A stretch of 64,000 bases of DNA from positions 14,209,749-14,273,748 of the forward strand of contig NC_031495.1 in assembly GCF_000237925.1 (NCBI RefSeq), written 5' to 3'. Origin of the DNA: Schistosoma mansoni (Eukaryota > Platyhelminthes > Trematoda > Strigeidida > Schistosomatidae). Both the position numbers and the translations under genes were made by a program. The notes below the pieces were generated by a model. It was not told the DNA's origin and did not search any database. It worked only from the letters and a program-made list of their open reading frames with translations. Shown piece after piece: positions 36,901-50,700 of the stretch (position 1 is the stretch's first letter; each line of letters opens with the position of its first letter).

Positions 36901-38150
36901 TAGATCAGGTAGTAACGTCGTCAACCGTAGGCTGAAGAACATGGCCGCAGTGCATGAAATCATCCGCAAATAGATATTGTCATTTTTAGTCCCAGAAAGC
37001 TTGACAAACCACTATCGTAATGTGTCTATGGCGGACCCATGTTCTCTACACTGTATTTAAATTTTTTGTGAAACTATCCAGTAAACAGCCAGTGATAATC
37101 AGTGATAATCCCACTCTTAGATTTTAGTAAGACCTACGACATCACACACAGAATTTATTAAAAATGTTTTAGTTTTTATGTATAGGGCCCTTTGTTACTC
37201 TTCTTTTACGGAACATCGCCAAATTGTTCACTTTTGCTCTAACTCCTTTAAGCCTGTGAAAAGCGTCAGCTGGCTTCAACAAAAGTTTGCAATTGACTCA
37301 TTACTTTCCCTTCTTTTTCTCAGTGACATGATCTTATACTTTCAGTGTGATTAACCCCTATTTTCTATTGCATCAGAAGTGGTTCATTTATTTTCATCTA
37401 CTAAAATTATTTGGTTCACGTTTTATCAACGGGAAGTTTAATCCTGACATGATTTGCATTTTTTAATCTTTCACTGTGTCGCTACGCAAAAATTTATCAC
37501 TTTTGTTCCAAAAACTCTGTCCTGAGATTAACATTCAGTAGGTTACATTACCTTTTCATTTTATCTGATTTCGCCTGGGCTTACCTTGAAGCTTCCACGG
37601 TTTTGCACGTCGAGGCTAGTTTTAGTATATCTTAAATTCCTATGCTACCCACTTTTATCCGTGTTACCCGTTTTGAGCATATTGTTTTTCACGGTATTAA
37701 ACTGTTTGTAGGATTTATTTAACAGCTTATATTTCATCATAATCATCGCAAACATTTGCAAGTAATCTGGATGCCATCTCGATGTCGCCTGTGGCATGCA
37801 GTGTGAAAAATGCGCTGTTTGGTTTTACAAAGCACAAGCAGACCTTACAGTTACTGCTTACAACAGACCTAATAAGTCAGATCGCAGGTGGGCATGTGGC
37901 ACACGCAACATGGGCAATGAGAATTTGCCGGGCAATATCATCATTATACGGGTAGGTGTGAGGGAAAAATTGTAAGAAAATCTGAAAGAGGGTAGTACTC
38001 AAACGGATAAATAAACTTGAACGAACAGTGAGGCAAAGAAGAGGTTTGTCAATTACACTAGCACACATAGGACATGCATTAACACCAACGAGGATACACT
38101 GAAACAGCACTGTCATAGAGTCGGTGTTAGACTCTCAGTAAACTTCTGTC
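34000..38150. other. non-coding, repeat-like stretch
   Basis: The stretch is locally GC-richer and has long pseudo-coding blocks (34,560-35,400 and 36,420-36,970) that look like worn interspersed elements. No domain is recognisable in any frame. Frames at 35,037-35,279, 36,580-36,780 and 37,877-38,116 are not supportable as genes. Confidence 0.35.
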
Positions 38151-38159
38151 CCCTAACAT

Positions 38160-40200
38160 GAACTCCGCAAGTCTAACTGTGATCCTTAAAACCTCTACTT
38201 TAGGCAAGTCTACCCTTGTCAACAAGTTTAAAAGGGATCGAATTTTAAAGTCGAAAATGCTGAACAGCCCGGGCATTGTACGAAAATTATCCAATGAATC
38301 GGCCATGAAATCTATCCCCAAGTTTGTTCAACCAGTCAACAAAAAGCACAGGAATCCGGATAGTAATCCGACTTTCCAACATAAGGAATTAGCCACAAAG
38401 ATTTTGGAAACCGGGAATAATAATCACGGTTTGCAATTATTCTCTCTTGACCACTAACCCCAAACACAGTTATGACCTTCCTCTCCGTCTTCAGGATAAG
38501 GATGGTAAGATGCTTTTGCAAGAGTTCAAAAGGAAGCTTAAACTTACGGAGATTGAGCCACTAACGACAATACATATAGGCCGTACAAACAAACAAGAAA
38601 CCAAAGCACACAGGGAATAAGAAGAAATATGCTTCACTATCAGATAGAGCTAATTGATAAATTTTTCTTCAATTCAAAAGCTCATTCCGTCATACAGACT
38701 CTCTTCAACGATCCAAAACAAGAGTCCTCAACCAACAATGACAGTGACATCCAGGCCTTCTGGCAGAACAGTATTTACAAACGTTACAACAGTTCGATAA
38801 TAAATTCATCGACAGGGGCCTCACGTCCAACTCAAATGGACTCTGAAGTGAACCTTAGGCGCTGGTTTGTTGTATCAGAGACTGCAGCATCTAAGCATGG
38901 ACACTTCTCCTGGCCCGGATATGGTTTGTTCTGCTATACTGAGGAAATTGACTCCAAATTTGTCAAAACCGCTTAGCTTTACGCTCACAAATTTCCTATG
39001 CCAAGGCGCGGCGTCACAAAACTGGGAACTGGCTCACACCTCATCAGTTTTCGGTGCAGGCTGACGTGGCAAGTTTTCAAGTCACCGGCTGATAGCGGTT
39101 CTCCCAATATCCTCAGAAATTATAGGGTGCATGATATTTGATGATTTAGATGACTAACTATTACCTATGAACTTCTTTTCGCCCTTGGAGCACGGTATAA
39201 GGGAGGGTCGCTTTCGAATAACCAACATACTGGCTGCGTTGTACAGATGGAACATCATCTCTGATCCAAAGGTGAAATTTGGTGTGATATACCTTCACTT
39301 CTCAAAAGGTTTAGATGGTCTCAGTCACATAAGTTTCATCAACGAGATCGAAAATGGTTAGGTATCAGGTCATGGTTAGCTGATTGACTTACCTCACATT
39401 AAAGTAGTCGACTTCCAAAGGTTGGGGCGAACTTCACTTTTCTCATCCTACGGAATGTACAAGTAGAGTCTCACAGGGTTCAGCATTAGGACCTCTCAGT
39501 ATCGTCTGATCCACTACCTTTAATTGACGATGTAAAGCTGTGGGGGGAGGTTTTCAAATGTGATGATAAGCTGTCACTTCAGAATGATCTGGCTTGACTT
39601 CAAATTTGTACGGATTAAAACTAAAGCTATCCTTGTCTGGAGTTATCTGGAGTTGAAGAAGGTACAAAAGTGTTGATACATTATGATCTGAAGTCCTGCG
39701 CTAACTGAGACAAGAAACCTTTCGGGTGAAGCTTGCGCAAGTAACATTCAAGCGTCGTTGTGGCCAGTTTGACGATAGAACTTTCCACGTATTCTTCAAC
39801 AGTGCTGTTAGGCCCCAGCTGGAGTAAGGAAATATAGTGTTTCCTCCTTCACTCCAAAGGCTAGAAACACATTGGAACGCATCCAACGGAAAGCTAAGAA
39901 ATCAGTTCGAGTGCTCGGATTTAGACCATGTGAGGAAATACTCGAATCACTGAATTCTTACTCATTAGAGTATGAGAGCCTCAGAGGTGACCTTCCAACA
40001 AATTATAGCATGAGAAACACTCCTGGAAACCCCCGTGAATACTTAATTAAGCTCGTTACCGACTCACAACTTTGGGGCGAAACCCAGAAATTTGAGACAC
40101 AATATTGTAGAACGTACTGTAGATGCACATTTTACTCTTCACGAGTAGTCGAATTCCGGGATCCTCTGACGGCTGAAGTTGTACAAGTGACTTCGTAGGG
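38160..40200 (+). mobile_element. decayed CR1/Jockey-type LINE (reverse-transcriptase region)
   Basis: Pieces in plus-strand frames follow the CR1-type order. DTSPGPDMV at 38,895-38,925 is the fingers motif (SPGPDGI). The hydrophobic block to 39,060 follows. GVIYLHFSKGLDGLSH at 39,280-39,325 is the catalytic palm block (DVIYLDFSKAFD), with the first Asp replaced by Gly or His. A QGS-like block lies near 39,475. The C-terminal block with AVRPQLE, then LERIQRKAKKSVRVLG and YSLEYESLRGDL, lies at 39,805-40,000. The frame at 38,158-38,457 is in the right place for upstream LINE sequence but is not recognised. Stops and frameshifts occur every 100-400 bp, so the copy is old and inactive. Confidence 0.65.
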
Positions 40201-43200
40201 GTGCTTTGGAGGAAAACTCAACATGTTCTAAACAACTAAGGACAATATCTCACTATAATTAAATAAGATTTTCTTCGCCGAATGTATTTTGGCTTCTTTC
40301 TGGAGGCATCTGTAATCCACCACTACTAGATACGGAAGCCGGACAAACGAAAGCTTCTATTCCGTCCAGAACCATTTGAACCATTTAAAAGAAGGCTGTA
40401 CTCCAAAGGTAATCCAAAATAACATCACTATGCTAACCAAATGCAGTATGTCACGGAATCTGTACGGTAAATACAGATAACAGTCGATTTATTTGCATTT
40501 GTCACTGTCCATATCTAAATCTTTTTCTGCAAAAATGCAAACTAAAATCAATCAGGGTTGTTCATGGTTGTATTTTCCAGGCCGCTATCCAAGACTGTCT
40601 TTTTATTACTATCATTCATCATGCGATACATCAAGAATTTTTAAATAGTTTTACACTAGCTTTTCAAGAAATTCTGAATAGTAAATGTAGAACTTTTTAT
40701 TGCATTTCAAATTCATTTTAATTTCTATTATGTAAATATGTTCCCTACAAACTTCTTTTTGTCGAGTTTTTCCACTTTTCTTCAGGACTTTCACTACTGT
40801 ATTCCGAATTGTTTTTCATTAAACTCTTATTCTACTGTCAGTTCTCACCTAGAATCATATCATGTGCATTTATTCATTTTTATTTGTGGACTAATACTCT
40901 GTGATTCGTTACAATGTCCTACTGGATTTATTAGCAAACGACGGTCAGTTGTTGCTTCACTGATATCTAGATAATTGTTTGTCTTCACTCTTTTACTCAA
41001 TACACGCTTTCTTACTTATTAGGCTTTCGTAGTTATAAATTCTTGCACCTATTTCTTATGCCTATCTAATAAACCGAAGATTTTAGGAATACGACAGTAA
41101 TTCACTCGCGAAATCCCTAAAGCTGATCCTCCCGATGACTACCTCTCTCTATGCTACATCTTAGGGCTGGAGCCCCTCTGTAAGCAAACAGTTTTGTCCG
41201 ATTGGACTATTTGCTTCAATCTACTGCACAAACTCATTCTTTTTGTACTGTGTCCTAACGGTTTTAGGGTTAGCCAAGACCTATCAGGTGAACTCTATTG
41301 GCTTTTCTGGAAATGTTTTCTGTTTCTTATGGCTCACAAACCTACCGTGCAGGTGTGATTTTGTGGGTGAATATTTACTCTCGTGTCTAAACGCACGAAT
41401 GTCGCACCGGGAGCAGGAATAGCCCACAAATAAACCGGTAACACACAAGTTTCCACTTATGCGTCCAATAGCACACATGTAGGTAAATTTACGCACCTTC
41501 GAGGGTTGATAATCATCACCCCTTAGAACGAATATGCTACAACTAACTGTCACTCACAAAATACATGCATATTACTGGCTTTCAACTCCAAAAGTTATGA
41601 CAAACACAAAAGCATAAGTATTCACTGAGGAAAGGTTGATGGTCACCTCTCCTTAGTATTTCCCACCGTACTTTTCATTATATCTTCGGGCTGGAGAGTG
41701 AGGCCTCTAATTTTATGAGACCCAGGGCAGACATTTTCAGCTTACTTTTTTTTTCGTGCTAATCCACGCGTGTATCCAATCATATACCAACACACAAAAA
41801 CCATGGACATTTGTCTGACGTTGTATCTTACTGAGTCCTAATACTCTGTTTAGAAACCCATCTTCTATACTATTGTAATTCACAATATTGCATCGACGCC
41901 CAACCCTCAGTTCATATGTTGTAACCGTATTTGACGTGAAACGAAGGATAACGAAAAGCAGTCGATAAAGAACAACAAGGCTATTAACGTTTCTAAACAC
42001 TATTCTTTTGTGACATACTTTCTATCTAAATGAATGGTCTTCAATTCTCTAATGTCAACTTTTCCTCTGTAGCTTTGTCTCGTTACAACTTTTTAGCAGT
42101 CGCAACATATTGTTCTTTATTGCTGTGCTCTTTAATCCGAAAAATCTTCAAATACAACCATTCTAGCGATGGTAAAAATTGTGAATTTTGTCATACCATA
42201 ACTTTATCTGTTCCTCTACAAGTGGTTGAACATTGTTGAGGGGTTAAATTCATTTAACTTATAGATTATCCTTTGTTGTTGGATTGCACCGCCCGTGCAG
42301 CACACAGCGACAAAGCTTCTTCTAACCCCTGAAACAGTAGCCCAACATGCACGTCTGCCATTTAGGTTAAGCGCCTTCTAATAATCGCTTTATAACAACG
42401 GTAAACTAATTAGACTGTTTCACAACACATCTGGTAAATCGTCATGAACATTTTGCAGTAGGTCTTCCCGATGTATTAATGTCACCCCACAACAACTTTT
42501 ATGGGCTTAAACCTAACTTTATGACATCTATTGATGTGACGGTCAGAATACCACACTGTGCCTTAAGTTATTCAGGGGCGACAAGACACTAGATACTTTG
42601 TGCTTTTCCGATATTTATTCAAATTTTAGCTTCGTCTCTTGTCCCTTCTCTAAATATCTTCAACCTTTTATTAATCCCAGTACACCTTTGTCTTGACCAA
42701 CCGAACGGTTATCAAGTCATGTGGTAATGATTGATTAAATTGTCTTCAACACACATTGGATGTAAAAGTAAGATACATAATGATCCCTCGAATAAACAAT
42801 GAGCGTTGGGGTATGCCTAGCCGGAATAACTAAATGTGTGCTGCTAGCCATCTCGAACCGTTTTTTAAAATAGAGTGACGAGCTAGTGAAAAGCGATTTG
42901 TTTATATTTACAAAACAGACAAATATTTAGCAACGACTAAATTCAAATAAATCGCCTTGAGAGACGCTCAAGGTCGACGCGTCGTCAGTGTATTTGATGT
43001 GAATTACTTTATGTTGGATTATGTAGAAAAGCTAAAAAATTGTTCTAACAAGTCTATGCTTTCTCATGTTCATAATTAATAAAACGTGGAAGTGCTTTTG
43101 TTCCAGCCCATTAAGTCAAATACTCGACCTAATCTTCAATTTCGCTGTTCTGAAACAAAAGACGAATGTGAAGCGCTGTGAACTTATTTAGTCTAAAAAC

Positions 43201-43249
43201 AAAGCTCCACAAGTAGAATTATAAGTGTGCTTTAGCTCCGCATTCCATG
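40201..43249. other. non-coding stretch
   Basis: Some GC-richer blocks (41,100-41,300, 41,640-41,740, 42,280-42,600) look repeat-like but have no second copy here and no domain in any frame. A lone TTTTAGGGTTAG at about 41,264 is not a telomere array. Confidence 0.35.
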
Positions 43250-43697
43250 CTCAGTGGTCTCAAAATACCAGAGCAATGCTTCGGACATATAGTTATAAGT
43301 AAACGTAATCCGTAGATTATTTGAAGATATTTGGAATATAGTATATTCCATTACATTGAAATAAAGCAATTGTAGTTCCCGTCTTTAGAAAGAACCGCGT
43401 ACTTAATACAAGTCTGCTCCCAAACTATTGGCTTCTATCACACTCCTCAGAATGTGTGTCTCTAGTGAAAAGTGGGCTCATGAGAAACAGTTCGGCTTCC
43501 CGTTCAGGTTTTGGATACATTGATGACATTTTCACCTAACACAAAATGTTGGGGCGTCGCAACACTTGTTGCAAATCAACAATTGTTGTGCTTATTTACA
43601 TCAGGCCCATCCGCGAATTGTTGAACAGCGACTAAAGATAATTCATCTTGAGTGTATGTTTTTCATTGAACTGTGTCGTTTACTGTAAAATATTTAC
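43250..43697 (+). repeat. left arm of a 448 bp inverted duplication, containing an RTE reverse-transcriptase fragment
   Basis: The sequence from ctcagtggtctcaaaata to ctgtaaaatatttaca is the reverse complement of 57,195-57,642 with only about two mismatches seen by eye. Inside it, on the plus strand, lies a decayed piece of an RTE-type reverse transcriptase: VVPVFRK at about 43,375, then EKQFGFPF at about 43,480 and a block colinear with the [14 protein letters not shown] region of the intact LINE at 53,466-53,843. The flanking bases of the two arms differ. Confidence 0.9.
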
Positions 43698-44765
43698 ACT
43701 TAGTGTAGCTCATTTTCTGTGCCGTGTTGTCCGAACATTTTAAGGACTTTCAATACCTGACAGGTTTATCGACCTAGATGCTAAGGAACTTCTAGTGACT
43801 TCTGGAATCTCAAAAACAAGGAGTAGATTATATTTTCAAACATGCTAATAATTGTATTGTGTTACGAAGCAAAATAGTACGTAGTTCACTATCAACATTC
43901 CTTATCGATTGTCCATATATTTACGACATTGTAGTTGGCTAAATCAGTTTCTCTGCATTTACAATAATGGAGTGATTTATCAATAACTGGTTCGCTTGAT
44001 GCATCATTTTAACGTGTACAAATCTATAATATACTCAAACATGGAAAACGAGGTATTACCGAACAAGCCATGACTAGTCGAAGATTATTTAGTTATTTTT
44101 CTTCGTCCAATAGTAAGAATTGTAAAAGATGCTCTGTAAAGTCTTATCTGCATAATCCAGTTGGTAGTGCCTAAATACCAACTAAACGTCCTCCTGTATT
44201 TATGTGTAGTGTTTCATTCACTCTTATTTAGTCCAACCGATGCATAAAAAAGAACTGACATTTTGACGAAACGACTTCACGATGTCAATTATTGTCATGT
44301 AAAATTTCGATCCACAATATGGTTTTTGTTCGTCTTGTTTAAAAAAATTAAAAATAACTAGTGACTTCGTGCATTATTAGGACGGCTCAGGGGTTTTCGT
44401 TCTGATCTTTTGACTTTCCTTCAACGATAAAATCAATTTGTAATTACGTTAATGCTTAAAGCGCAAAGTTGTTGTATTTCCAAAAAGTTTGTTTAAGACC
44501 ATTCTGCTTTGTGTACGTTGTGTAGATGTTAGTAACGCTGATATTTCGTAGGGCCTGGCAAATTCGCAAATGCCTGTCTGCCTAAAAGTTACTTCGAGGT
44601 ATTTTCGTTTACATACTTGATAGACATTTAATATCCCATTATAAGCTGTCCAAGTAAACTTTCAAACAATTTTTCTATTACTAATATACTGGTAATGTGT
44701 TTCAGGCTACATTGACTAGCTCAAACCTAACTAGAATTAATGGTATTCAAAGATCAGTAAATCAA
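43698..44765. other. upstream region of COG6
   Basis: No gene is seen. A pyrimidine-rich AG at about 44,704 (gtgtttcag) lies 60 bp before the COG6 start and could be a trans-splice or 5'-UTR acceptor, but this is a guess. No promoter motif is clear. Confidence 0.4.
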
Positions 44766-47700
44766 ATGGATCAAAACCCTTTGTTACTGAAAATACAGAG
44801 GATCGTAAATGGAATGCCAGAGAATGAAGGAGTAATATTATTATTTATTGTAATGCTTTGTAGCCGTTACTAAATGGACTAGACTCTATTTTTCCTCTCA
44901 TGGCAAACAACTCCATTAGCAATCGCAGGACCCTTCGTAGCAATTTGGAAAAAATTCAGTTAAATTACTATCAAGATCTTCTAACATCGTTTGGTGATGT
45001 TAAGAAGGTATGTTGTTTTCATCTTTTCTAACTCAGTTTTCAGCGTCTAGACTCTCTAGATACTTGTATAAACAGTATTTTAGAAACATGCCTTAGAGTG
45101 AATGGAACATTGACTGTAGGTTCCTTTGAGTTTTATCACCTCATTAACTAAGTCTGTTAAATCGGAGACGGTATGTTTAGTGGAAGAGGCACAACAGTTG
45201 AAATCTGACAGGTAAGCCCTTTTAAGCATCCTATCTTTCGTTGCGATTCATTTACAGTAAAGTGGCGGAGATCAAAGCTTATTTACTGGAACTGTTAGTT
45301 GGCTCATACCAAATCTCTGCAAAAGATGCACAAATATTGTCCTCTAAAATTAGCCATGCAGATGACACATTTTTTTCAGCTCTTTTACGTGGCAAAGAAA
45401 TAAAAAATATGTGTAAAGATTTATTGCAGTCAAACGAATTAACCCTCAGGTAACATAACTATGGTTCTTTTATTCTTTAGCTGCTCACTGATGAATGAAG
45501 CAACAGAAATTTTGGACACGGCATATGAAAATCTTTATGAATGGGTTCAAAGTAAATCATTTCACTTTTCCTAATCCTTCGATAGATGAATGCATGAAAC
45601 AGGTTCAAGAAACACCTGAAATATCTCCCTATCTTCAACGTGCTTTGTCAGAGTTACAAAATAAACCAGTTCTTCTAAAGTAAACACTTAAGCCTATTAG
45701 TTTTTATACTCTAAGCAAAAGTATTAATTTCCTCTGATATTCTTATCACTTTTTGTCCGGAAGATATGTTCCATTATGAGAGTTGGAATGTGATTTGTCA
45801 GAGCTAGTGTAGCGATTATGTTTAATACATTTTTAATATCGATTAGTATTCCGTGTGCTTTAACAGGTTGAATGTTTGGAATAAACAGTCGCCTTATCGG
45901 AGCTAAGTCTATCCTTACCAGTGGTTGGTAATTTTATTTTGTCGGTTGGATGTTCATAACAGCTGTCTGACTGTCTGTTAAAGACTGTGATGTTCATTTC
46001 ATTTTGGTGCATATTTACAATGATCTATACTGTCACTCTTTTAACAGATCTTGAAATTAAATACATCGTGTAGAATGCAATCCAATTTAAGCAAACTTTA
46101 ATATTTTCAGTCATACATCTGCTGGCATAATTTGAGTTTTCAAAAAGTATGACTAACTTGTAATGCGATTAGTCCTTATCTTTAGTGTTACTTCTGCCTT
46201 CATGATTTTTTAATACGGGGCGATGTCTTAATCGTTAAAGTCATCAGTTTTCACCTGTTTGGTTGCAAGTCCTAGCTCCATAATACCTAGTTTATCCTCG
46301 GCAACTGGGTAGTATCGATAGCCTCTACAAAAAATGTATCTCAATTATGAAAGTACGAACCCGTATATAATTTACATTAATCTCAACTGTTTCTCATCTC
46401 AATATATATATTCAGCGTAGTCTTTTCTCAAGAATCCAGCTAAAAGTAAGTTATCCTAGTAAAGAAGAACGGGAGTCATCCAAGGATTGATTATTCATAA
46501 CAGTACATGTTGTTTTGGATAATAGCAAGAAGACGTAACTTCATCATGTGGTTAGTTAAATAGGAAGTTTCCCTCGATATTAATTAAAAGTATGTAGATC
46601 AGGAACGACAAACAGTGTTCGCTCAAACAAACAATATTTCACATGTTTTTTACAAGAATGGCGCTGAAACTTTTAGTCATTCTACTTTATCTAAATTCTC
46701 ATTTGTGGTTCGCGTTTAGTGTTAACTTTTTAATATTATGATCAATGGAACAAAAAACATCAACACATTTCATACATAAAATTTTAGATGTGTCATCAGG
46801 TTTGGAACATTTGAATGATTTCAGTAACTCAACATCTTTTAAGATGTCATTTTTTACAAACCTCGGAATGAAACCAGTTTGACTAAAAAAATTATTAACG
46901 ATAACATTACTAGCAAATGTCTATATTGTTTTGCGCAAGTAAGTCTTGCAAGGTAAAAGTTATTGGGCGTGCTATACCGCCATGTATCCACCAAGAAATC
47001 AATATCCCCAGACATTTTTGTGGTGTTAGAACGATATGCACTAAGAATCTCGAAATTATAAAGATATCAAATCTTCATCTTGGAGGTCATGTAGCAACAA
47101 TTTAATTCAATTATACTACAGGTTCGAGATGTATATGAACTGAAAAGACTGGCTGTAATCTATTTTTTCTACCACAGTTCTGGTAAGCTTCTAAACTTTA
47201 TGGAATCTCTATTTCCTTAGACCGACCATCATAATTATACCTTAGGCAGGTAGTGAGAAATCGGTTTTTATTTGCAGTTCGTCCTAATGTCCTTCTAGTT
47301 GTTTAAGTTTAGCTTTTTATATATGGGTTAGCGTTATTTAAACAATTTGACAATATGTAGTAGATTCTACTCTAAACACATTTGTAGAAACAACCGTGGG
47401 ATCATACATTTAAATTATTAATATTTAAGTTGACGGCAAACTTGTGTAATAATATGTGGAATATTTAACAACACTTTTCCTGTTTACACTTCTACCGACA
47501 TATCAGTAACCAAAATCAAAATGTAGGCTGCTGTCTTCATATCATCACTGACCTGTATTTATGATATTCTTTCATATTGTTATGATGTATACTTAAAATA
47601 AATTTAGCTCAGCATAGTCTTAATTCTGCAACTAGTGTTCCTAGGTGTAATATGTTAGAACGAAGTTACATCAAATTCTATTATTTTCAAAATAATGTGT

Positions 47701-50700
47701 TTGCATAGTTTTACATAAGTAATGATAATAGTCCCTTCTGGTAAACTTTGTAGGTCACTAGGTGTTTAAGCTATGTATGTGTCCCATATCTAAATGAAGC
47801 TGTTTTTTGTTCCTTATTAAATCTTGGTCCTTTGTTCTGTGTTTCATATTTTTTTAGAAAAATGTCACTAACTATTATGTCTAGCATAATATTTAAAAAC
47901 TATTCTTTCTTTGCCAATACAGGTATGCTCTTGATGAATACGCTGGTGCTCGTCGCAAGGCTTCTGTTAAATCTTTTCTTGATGTTCTCACAGTTGAACT
48001 TGACTCGAATTCCACTGTCAGGAATCATTCTGTTGGCACAGTTTATACGATGGACATAAGAGAAAAATCACGTGATCATGGACGACTTGTGAGTGATGTA
48101 CTTGCTTGTGTTCATCAAATTACAGCATCGGAGAAAGAGTATATAAATAGTTTATCCAAGGACTGTCACGATACACGTATGAATACTTTGTATTTCTTGG
48201 TTAATTTATTATGATCCATGTTTGTTTAACAATTGTGTCTAGACTTACAGCCTACAGCTTTCTTTCGTAGCCCGGACTAGTGTTGAAACGGTGATATGTC
48301 CGTCTCAAAACATTGAGGTTCATAGCCTCATTGCTCCAGAGTTTATCTATACTTCTCCATAATCCCATAGGGCTCAAATATGACACCAAGATAGGTCCTC
48401 ACTACTAGCCTGATTTTCATTGGATTTCGTTTCAAATCCATGAGTACTTAATAATTCTAAAAGTCAACAAGATTGTTGATAATCACCAGTTCAGTTTTTC
48501 TTCAATTAAATTAAGTTTAGGATACAATTGTTTAATAGTTTAATCGAGGAGGCTATTTCTCTCAGTCGATTCTGTGAAATGCGTCCACATGTTGTCTTCC
48601 TGTATCAGAGAAGCTGATGACTACATGAATTATTAACCAAGAAATAAAAGTGTTTGTGGACTGTCTTCTTTGAGAGAGAAGAACTTTCACAAAAAGCTGA
48701 AAATAAAATTTGAAATAATATACAGAATTTTTACCACAAAACTCATGGATAACTCAGAATATCGCCTGTTTTATTTTACCAGTCTCAAGTTTAACCGAAC
48801 CGAAAACGTGTTAATTCCATGCCACATCTCAATATATCTCTCTCAATGCGCAAGATAAATATCAAAGTTCCAACATTACAAATAAACTGTTCTCAGTCAG
48901 TCAGTCAGTCACAACGTAGAACTTCGTACGTACGTACATCAGTTCGAGTTGCCATACCACATTAGCACAGAGATGAAGTTGTCGATTCAAATCCTATATT
49001 GGTAGAAGTAGTAAGAGTATAAGCATTAATGTGAAAGATTAGGGTTTGAAGATGCTATTGAAGGAGTATAATACAATGAAATAAATTTGGAAAGAGAAAA
49101 AGGATACAGACATGAAGAATTCAGAAGATTAGAATTTGGTAGAACACAAAGAGTGGATGCACCTTCGCCATTGCAAACGATTTTGAGCCATGTCATTCAA
49201 GGTCTCTAACCATCAATTGCTATCATCTCGCGAATCCCAACCAGGTAATCTACACCTACCAACATGGCCCAGTCCAGTTGTCAGTGACTTCATGGATTTA
49301 TGCCATGTTTTGGTCTGGTCGCCCCTAGCTTTCTTCCAACCTGCTCCTACACCATGAAACATTGCATGTCGTGGCAGTCGGTGGTTGGGCATATGTAACA
49401 CGTGTCCCAGCCATCTCAACTGATCAAGTTTCACTACTTCATCAATCGATTTGCCATCCTTATCTAGTACCCGTTTCTTAACAACTACATTACTTACCCG
49501 GTGGTCCTAGGATATACGAGCTATGATTTGAAGACACCTATGATCGAAAACTAGCAGCCTACGAATATCCTCTACTATTACCGGTCATGTTTCACTGCCA
49601 TAAAGTAGGACGTAATGAACTGCTGCACAATAAAACCGTCATTTGGTTGCTAGAAGGTTATCTCGCCTACGCCATAAATGACGCAAGTTGGCGAAAGCTA
49701 GACGAGCCTTCTGTATCCGTGCTGAGATTTCGTCACACACCAGACCACAAGGGTTGATGAGACTCCCAAGATAAGTGAAGCTGTCAACACGCTCAACTAC
49801 TTCACTCCCTAACATTAGTTCAGGTGTCGATGCGACCCAATCCTGAAGTAACATTTTGCACTTCGAGGGAGAGAATCACATCCCGCACATGCCTGCATTG
49901 TTGCTTATAGTGGTCAAAAGACTCTGCATTTTGTCAGAGTCTTCACCGAATAAAACTATATCGTCGGCGTATTCTAAGTCAACAAGTGAGCCTCCTGGTA
50001 AAAGTTCAACTCCAGGAGATTTAGATGATGAAAGTGTTATCTCCAAAAGCATGTCGACGACAAAGTTAAACAAGAATGGGGAAAGTGAACAGCCCTGACG
50101 AACACCACTTAAGGCAATCAATGATGACAGTTCGCCATAAGCTCTAACTCGACCAGTTGTGTTCGAGTAGAGAGCCTTTATGAGGTTAATGTACTTCTTT
50201 GGTACTCCTTTCACTGACAAACACTGCCATAGAACCTCACGATCAACGGAGTCGAATGCCGCCTTAAGGTCAAGAAATACTACGATTGTGGGACGTCTGA
50301 ATGTATGTCTATGTTCTAGGACCTGACGTAGAGTGAATATCTGGTCTATGCAACCACGTCCAGGTCGGAAACCAGCCTGGTTTTCTCTAGTCTGCTCTTC
50401 ACGAGCTTTGGTTAGGCGTCCAAGTATTATTGAAGCTAATATTTTAGACACTATATTAGTCAAACTGATTCTTCTGTGATTGTCACAGGAGGACTTTTCT
50501 ACTTTTTTATAGACTGGCACAATCAGTGATTGGGACCAGTCAGATGGAATTACGTCCAGTTCTCAGATTCTACCTAAGACCTCAGTCAATATCGCTGCTA
50601 ATATTGGACCACCATCCTTAAAAATCTCAGGAGTTAACCTGTCAGGGCCTGCGGCTCTCCCTCGCTTCAGATTTCCTATAGCTTTTTCAACCTCGTAGAG

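Noticed and set aside
41262-41275. Telomere-like TTTTAGGGTTAG
   Set aside because: Hardly more than one unit; no array, so chance.
43691-43699. Short palindrome at the arm end as a transposon terminal repeat
   Set aside because: The other end of the 448 bp unit has no matching inverted repeat.
48177-48670. Search for a further COG6 exon directly after exon 8
   Set aside because: The family sequence and phase continue only at 54,724; nothing in this part matches.
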